DNA of 64,000 nt, from contig CAAGSD010000006.1 of assembly GCA_900772845.1 (NCBI GenBank), forward strand, positions 18,240 through 82,239, written 5' to 3'. Positions 60,519 to 64,000 of the stretch are shown piece after piece (positions within the stretch are counted from its first letter, which is position 1; each line of letters opens with the position of its first letter). Under the pieces are notes generated by a model, which saw only the letters and a program-made list of their open reading frames with translations, had not been told where the DNA came from and did no database searches. Origin of the DNA: Lachnospiraceae bacterium (lineage in GTDB: Bacteria; Bacillota; Clostridia; Lachnospirales; Lachnospiraceae). The translations under genes and the position numbers were made by a program.

Positions 60519-61703
60519 ATGGCAAAGAAAGTTGTATTAGCAGGCGCTTGCCGTACCGCAATCGGTACCATGGGTGGAACCTTAAGCACAACTCCCGCAC
60601 CGGAGCTGGGCGCAATTGTTATCAAGGAGGCTCTGAAGAGAGCAGGCGTTGCTCCCGAAGCAGTTGACCAGGTATATATGGGATGTGTAATCCAGGCCGG
60701 TCAGGGACAGAACGTAGCACGTCAGGCTGCTATCAAAGCCGGACTTCCCATCGAAGTTCCCGCAGTTACCATGAACGTGGTATGTGGTTCCGGTCTGAAC
60801 TGTGTGAACCAGGCTGCACAGATGATCATGGCTGGTGATGCAGACATCGTAGTAGCAGGTGGTATGGAGAATATGTCCATGGCTCCTTACGCAATTCCTC
60901 AGGGACGTTACGGATACCGTATGGGTAACGCAACCATGGTAGATACCATGATCAAAGATGCGCTTTGGGATGCTTTCAATGATTATCATATGATCAAGAC
61001 CGCAGACAATATCTGCGAAGAGTGGGGACTTACCCGTGAAGAACTGGATGAGTTCGCATTAAAGAGCCAGTTAAAGGCAGAAGAAGCTCAGAAGAACGGT
61101 GCTTTCAAGGCAGAGATCGTTCCCGTAGAAGTTAAGAAGAAGAAAGAGACCATCGTCTTCGATACAGATGAAGGCCCTCGTCACGGTTCTACCATCGAAG
61201 GTCTGGCTAAGCTTCGTGCCATCAATCCCGGCGGATTCGTTACCGCAGGTAACGCTTCCGGTATCAACGACGGTGCAGCAGCTATCGTTGTTATGAGTGA
61301 AGAGAAGGCTAAGGAGCTGGGCGTTAAGCCTATGGCTACTTTCGTAGCAGGCGCTCTGGCAGGTGTTCGTCCTGAGGTTATGGGTATCGGTCCTGTAGCT
61401 TCCACCAAGAAGGTAATGGCTAAGACCGGTATGAAGATCGAAGACTTCGATATCATCGAGGCTAATGAAGCATTCGCAGCTCAGTCCGTAGCAGTTGGTA
61501 AGGAGCTGGGTATTGATGTAGATAAGCAGCTGAATCCCAACGGCGGTGCTATTGCACTGGGTCATCCCGTAGGAGCTTCCGGATGCCGTATCCTGGTAAC
61601 TCTGCTGCATGAGATGCAGGCAAGAGGCGCCAAGACCGGTCTGGCTACTCTGTGCATCGGCGGTGGCATGGGCTGTTCCACCATCGTTAAGATCGAGGAT
61701 TAA
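60519..61703 (+). CDS. thl: Acetyl-CoA acetyltransferase (thiolase)
   Basis: 394 residues, condenses two acetyl-CoA to acetoacetyl-CoA, the first step to butyrate. Active-site Cys in NVVCGSGLNCVNQA (about residue 88), His in GHPVGASG (about 350) and second Cys in TLCIGGGMG (about 380). GGAGG 8 nt before ATG 60519. First gene of the cluster. Confidence 0.95.
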   Translation: MAKKVVLAGACRTAIGTMGGTLSTTPAPELGAIVIKEALKRAGVAPEAVDQVYMGCVIQAGQGQNVARQAAIKAGLPIEVPAVTMNVVCGSGLNCVNQAAQMIMAGDADIVVAGGMENMSMAPYAIPQGRYGYRMGNATMVDTMIKDALWDAFNDYHMIKTADNICEEWGLTREELDEFALKSQLKAEEAQKNGAFKAEIVPVEVKKKKETIVFDTDEGPRHGSTIEGLAKLRAINPGGFVTAGNASGINDGAAAIVVMSEEKAKELGVKPMATFVAGALAGVRPEVMGIGPVASTKKVMAKTGMKIEDFDIIEANEAFAAQSVAVGKELGIDVDKQLNPNGGAIALGHPVGASGCRILVTLLHEMQARGAKTGLATLCIGGGMGCSTIVKIED

Positions 61704-61792
61704 TTTTATAAATATTCGCTGGGGCGGTAGAATCTCTATCGCCTTAGTGTGGTTTTGAAAACACGAATAGAAATCTGAAATGAGGTAAAAAC

Positions 61793-62617
61793 ATGGATTA
61801 CATTTTGTATGAGCAGAATGGCAATGTGGCAACCATCACCATTAACCGTGAGAAAGCACTGAACGCACTCAATTCTCAGGTGCTGGATGAACTGAACGCT
61901 ACATTGGATGCAGTAGATCTGGCAACGGTCCGTTGTCTGGTGATCACCGGTGCAGGTGCCAAGTCCTTCGTAGCAGGCGCAGATATCGGAGAGATGAGCA
62001 GCCTGACCAAAGCCGAAGGCGAAGCATTCGGCAAGAAGGGTAACGATGTGTTCCGCAAGATCGAAACCTTCCCCATTCCCGTGATCGCAGCTGTCAACGG
62101 CTTCGCTCTGGGTGGTGGATGTGAGATCTCCATGAGCTGTGACATCAGAATCTGTTCCGATAACGCAGTATTCGGACAGCCCGAGGTAGGACTGGGAATC
62201 ACTCCCGGCTTCGGCGGAACCCAGAGACTGGCTCGTCTGGTAGGTGCAGGCATGGCAAAGCAGATGATCTACACCGCACGTAATATTAAGGCAGCAGACG
62301 CTTACAGAATCGGTCTGGTAAATGAAGTATACAGTGCCGAGGTAGATGCTGACGGCAACGTAGTAAAGAGCGCACAGGAAGTAATGCTGGCAGCAGCACA
62401 GAAGATGGCAGCAACCATCGCTAAGAACGCTCCCATCGCTGTACGTAACTGCAAGAAGGCCATTAATGATGGTCTGGATGCAGATATGGATCAGGCAGTA
62501 GTCATCGAAGAGAAGCTGTTCGGAGACTGCTTCGAGACAGAAGATCAGAAGTATGGCATGGCTTTCTTCCTTGACAAGAACAAGGAAAAAGTAAAAGAGC
62601 CTTTCCAAAATAAATAG
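61793..62617 (+). CDS. crt: 3-hydroxybutyryl-CoA dehydratase (crotonase)
   Basis: 274 residues, enoyl-CoA hydratase family. Oxyanion-hole segments AGADIGEM (about 62-69) and GFALGGGCE (about 103-111), catalytic Glu in GQPEVGLGITPGFGGTQ. Converts 3-hydroxybutyryl-CoA to crotonyl-CoA. Eighty-nine bases after thl; AGGT ribosome binding site. Confidence 0.93.
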   Translation: MDYILYEQNGNVATITINREKALNALNSQVLDELNATLDAVDLATVRCLVITGAGAKSFVAGADIGEMSSLTKAEGEAFGKKGNDVFRKIETFPIPVIAAVNGFALGGGCEISMSCDIRICSDNAVFGQPEVGLGITPGFGGTQRLARLVGAGMAKQMIYTARNIKAADAYRIGLVNEVYSAEVDADGNVVKSAQEVMLAAAQKMAATIAKNAPIAVRNCKKAINDGLDADMDQAVVIEEKLFGDCFETEDQKYGMAFFLDKNKEKVKEPFQNK

Positions 62618-62660
62618 TTACAAAGAATGATAGAATGTATAGAAAACAGGAGGATTTACC

Positions 62661-63533
62661 ATGAAAGTAGGTATTATCGGTGCAGGTACCATGGGACAGG
62701 GCATTGCAAAGGCATTTGCCCAGGTAGACGGATATGAAGTAGCTCTCTGCGATATCAAGCAGGAATGGGCTGAAGGCGGCAAAGCCAAGATCGTAAAAGG
62801 CTATGCAAGACTGGTAGAAAAAGGAAAAATGACTCAGGAAGCAGTTGACGCTATCGTAGCTAAGATCACTCCGGGTCTGAAGGAAGACCTGTGTGCAGAC
62901 TGCGATCTGATCGTAGAAGCTGCATTCGAGAACATGGAAGTAAAGAAGACCACCTTCGGTGAGCTGGACAAGATCTGCAAGCCTGAGTGTGTATTCGCTT
63001 CCAACACATCCAGCCTTTCCATTACTGAGATCGGCAATGGACTGACTCGTCCTATGATCGGTATGCACTTCTTCAATCCCGCAGACCGCATGAAGCTGGT
63101 AGAGGTGATCGCAGGTGTGAATACTCCCGCAGAGACCGTGGATACCATTAAGAAGATCTCCGAAGAGATCGGCAAGACTCCCGTACAGGTGAACGAGGCA
63201 GCAGGTTTTGTAGTTAACCGTATCCTGATCCCTATGATCAACGAAGCAGCTTTCATCAAGATGGAAGGTGTATCCGATATCGCAGGTATCGATGCTGCTA
63301 TGAAGCTGGGTGCTAATCATCCCATGGGACCCCTGGAGCTGGGTGACTTCGTAGGTCTGGACATCTGTCTTGCTATCATGGATGTTCTGTACAAAGAGAC
63401 CGGTGACAGCAAGTACCGTGCATGTCCTCTGATCCGTAAGATGGTTCGCGGCGGTAACCTTGGTGTGAAGACCGGCAAGGGCTTCTATGTATACAATGCA
63501 GACCGCACCAAGACTCCTGTGGATGCACAGTAA
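62661..63533 (+). CDS. hbd: 3-hydroxybutyryl-CoA dehydrogenase
   Basis: 290 residues. NAD-binding GIIGAGTMGQGIA at the N-terminus, catalytic His in GMHFFNPADRMKLVEVI, and NEAAGFVVNRIL. Reduces acetoacetyl-CoA. GGAGG 6 nt before the ATG. Confidence 0.95.
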   Translation: MKVGIIGAGTMGQGIAKAFAQVDGYEVALCDIKQEWAEGGKAKIVKGYARLVEKGKMTQEAVDAIVAKITPGLKEDLCADCDLIVEAAFENMEVKKTTFGELDKICKPECVFASNTSSLSITEIGNGLTRPMIGMHFFNPADRMKLVEVIAGVNTPAETVDTIKKISEEIGKTPVQVNEAAGFVVNRILIPMINEAAFIKMEGVSDIAGIDAAMKLGANHPMGPLELGDFVGLDICLAIMDVLYKETGDSKYRACPLIRKMVRGGNLGVKTGKGFYVYNADRTKTPVDAQ

Positions 63534-63559
63534 AGTATAAACAATGCGTAGGCATCAAA

Positions 63560-63581
63560 GTCGGGGTTTTTAGACCCCGAC
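63560..63581 (+). repeat. Hairpin between hbd and bcd
   Basis: GTCGGGGT / ACCCCGAC with a 6-nt loop, no T-run. Likely an mRNA stability or processing point. Confidence 0.6.
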
Positions 63582-63629
63582 ATCATGATAATTACAACCA
63601 AGTATAAATAACAATGGAGGATTAACATC

Positions 63630-64000
63630 ATGGATTTTACATTATCCAAAGAGCATGAGATGGCGAGACAGCTGTTCAAAGAGTTCGCCGAGAACGAAGT
63701 AAAACCTCTTGCGCAGGAAGTTGACGAGACCGAAACCTTCCCCAGAGAGACCGTTGAGAAGATGGCTAAATACGGCTTCATGGGAATTCCCGTTCCCAAG
63801 GAGTATGGTGGACAGGGCTGTGATACCCTGACCTACGCTATGTGCGTAGAGGAGCTTTCCAAAGTTTGTGCAACCACCGGCGTTATCGTTTCCGCACATA
63901 CCTCTCTGTGTATCGATCCTATCATGACCTTCGGTACCGAAGAGCAGAAGCAGAAATACGTTCCTGATCTGGCAAGCGGCCGCAAGATCGGTGCTTTCGG
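63630..64000 (+). CDS. bcd: Butyryl-CoA dehydrogenase, N-terminal part (cut by window end)
   Basis: The visible 123 residues begin MDFTLSKEHEMARQLFKEFA and include EYGGQGCDTLTYAMCVEELSKVCATTGVIVSAHTSL, typical of the acyl-CoA dehydrogenase N-terminal helical domain. Reduces crotonyl-CoA with electron-bifurcating EtfAB in butyrate formers. GGAGG 9 nt before ATG 63630. The cluster very probably continues with etfB and etfA beyond the window. Confidence 0.9.
   Translation, partial: MDFTLSKEHEMARQLFKEFAENEVKPLAQEVDETETFPRETVEKMAKYGFMGIPVPKEYGGQGCDTLTYAMCVEELSKVCATTGVIVSAHTSLCIDPIMTFGTEEQKQKYVPDLASGRKIGAF

Noticed and set aside
60582..60989. Minus-strand frames opposite the thiolase, crotonase and dehydrogenase genes
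   Set aside because: Shadow frames from biased codon use in highly expressed genes.
1..64000. tRNA or rRNA genes
   Set aside because: No sequence with a tRNA cloverleaf or rRNA-like stretch was recognised by eye in the gaps; a tRNA scan would be the definitive test.

Overview
The window looks like a chromosomal segment of a gut-type Clostridia, most likely a Lachnospiraceae (Bacillota) butyrate producer. The evidence is the Firmicutes gene order of the ribosomal protein cluster running into ecfA1-ecfA2-ecfT-truA-rplM-rpsI, a type-Z zinc S14, strong AGGAGG ribosome binding sites, sigma-A promoters of the TTGNNN-17-TATAAT kind, and a thl-crt-hbd-bcd cluster at the right end. Species cannot be settled from sequence reading alone.

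Layout. Positions 1-9060: a 5'-cut HAD/kinase-like gene, a GntR-LacI hybrid (AraR-type) repressor, an orphan KdpE/short KdpD-like two-component pair on the minus strand, two unknown cytosolic proteins, a DUF1538 membrane protein followed by a tandem P-II-like protein, and an acyltransferase-3 membrane protein. Positions 9076-11760: an rRNA methyltransferase-like gene and an AT-rich AAA ATPase whose partner gene is broken by an internal deletion. Positions 11764-20590: a MerR regulator and a very large secreted/anchored surface protein that is split by a 5-bp tandem duplication. Positions 20620-23275: a PutP-type symporter, then a dispersed structured repeat and a 52-bp x 16 tandem array.

Positions 23438-51170 hold the S10-spc-alpha ribosomal cluster (rpsJ to rplQ, including secY, adk, map, infA, rpmJ and rpoA), followed by an M15 peptidase on the opposite strand, the ECF transporter energizing module, truA and rplM-rpsI. 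The cluster carries several extra promoters, structured leaders and nested palindromes. Two membrane-protein genes are inserted, between secY and adk and between infA and rpmJ.

Positions 51278-60361 carry mixed housekeeping genes: MATE efflux, an ITPase-like pyrophosphatase, a YhfC-type membrane protease, an HD hydrolase, a short-chain reductase, a thioredoxin-reductase-like flavoprotein, an SH3/NlpC-P60 cell-wall hydrolase and the long ribosome hibernation factor. A four-site DnaA-box cluster lies at 59451-59521. Positions 60406-64000 start the acetyl-CoA to butyryl-CoA pathway (thl, crt, hbd and the beginning of bcd).

The most unusual signals are not genes: a 121-nt structured repeat placed 7-8 nt after three separate terminators, the indel-free 52-bp hairpin array, the 5-bp duplication in the surface protein, and nested palindromes in gaps of the ribosomal operons.
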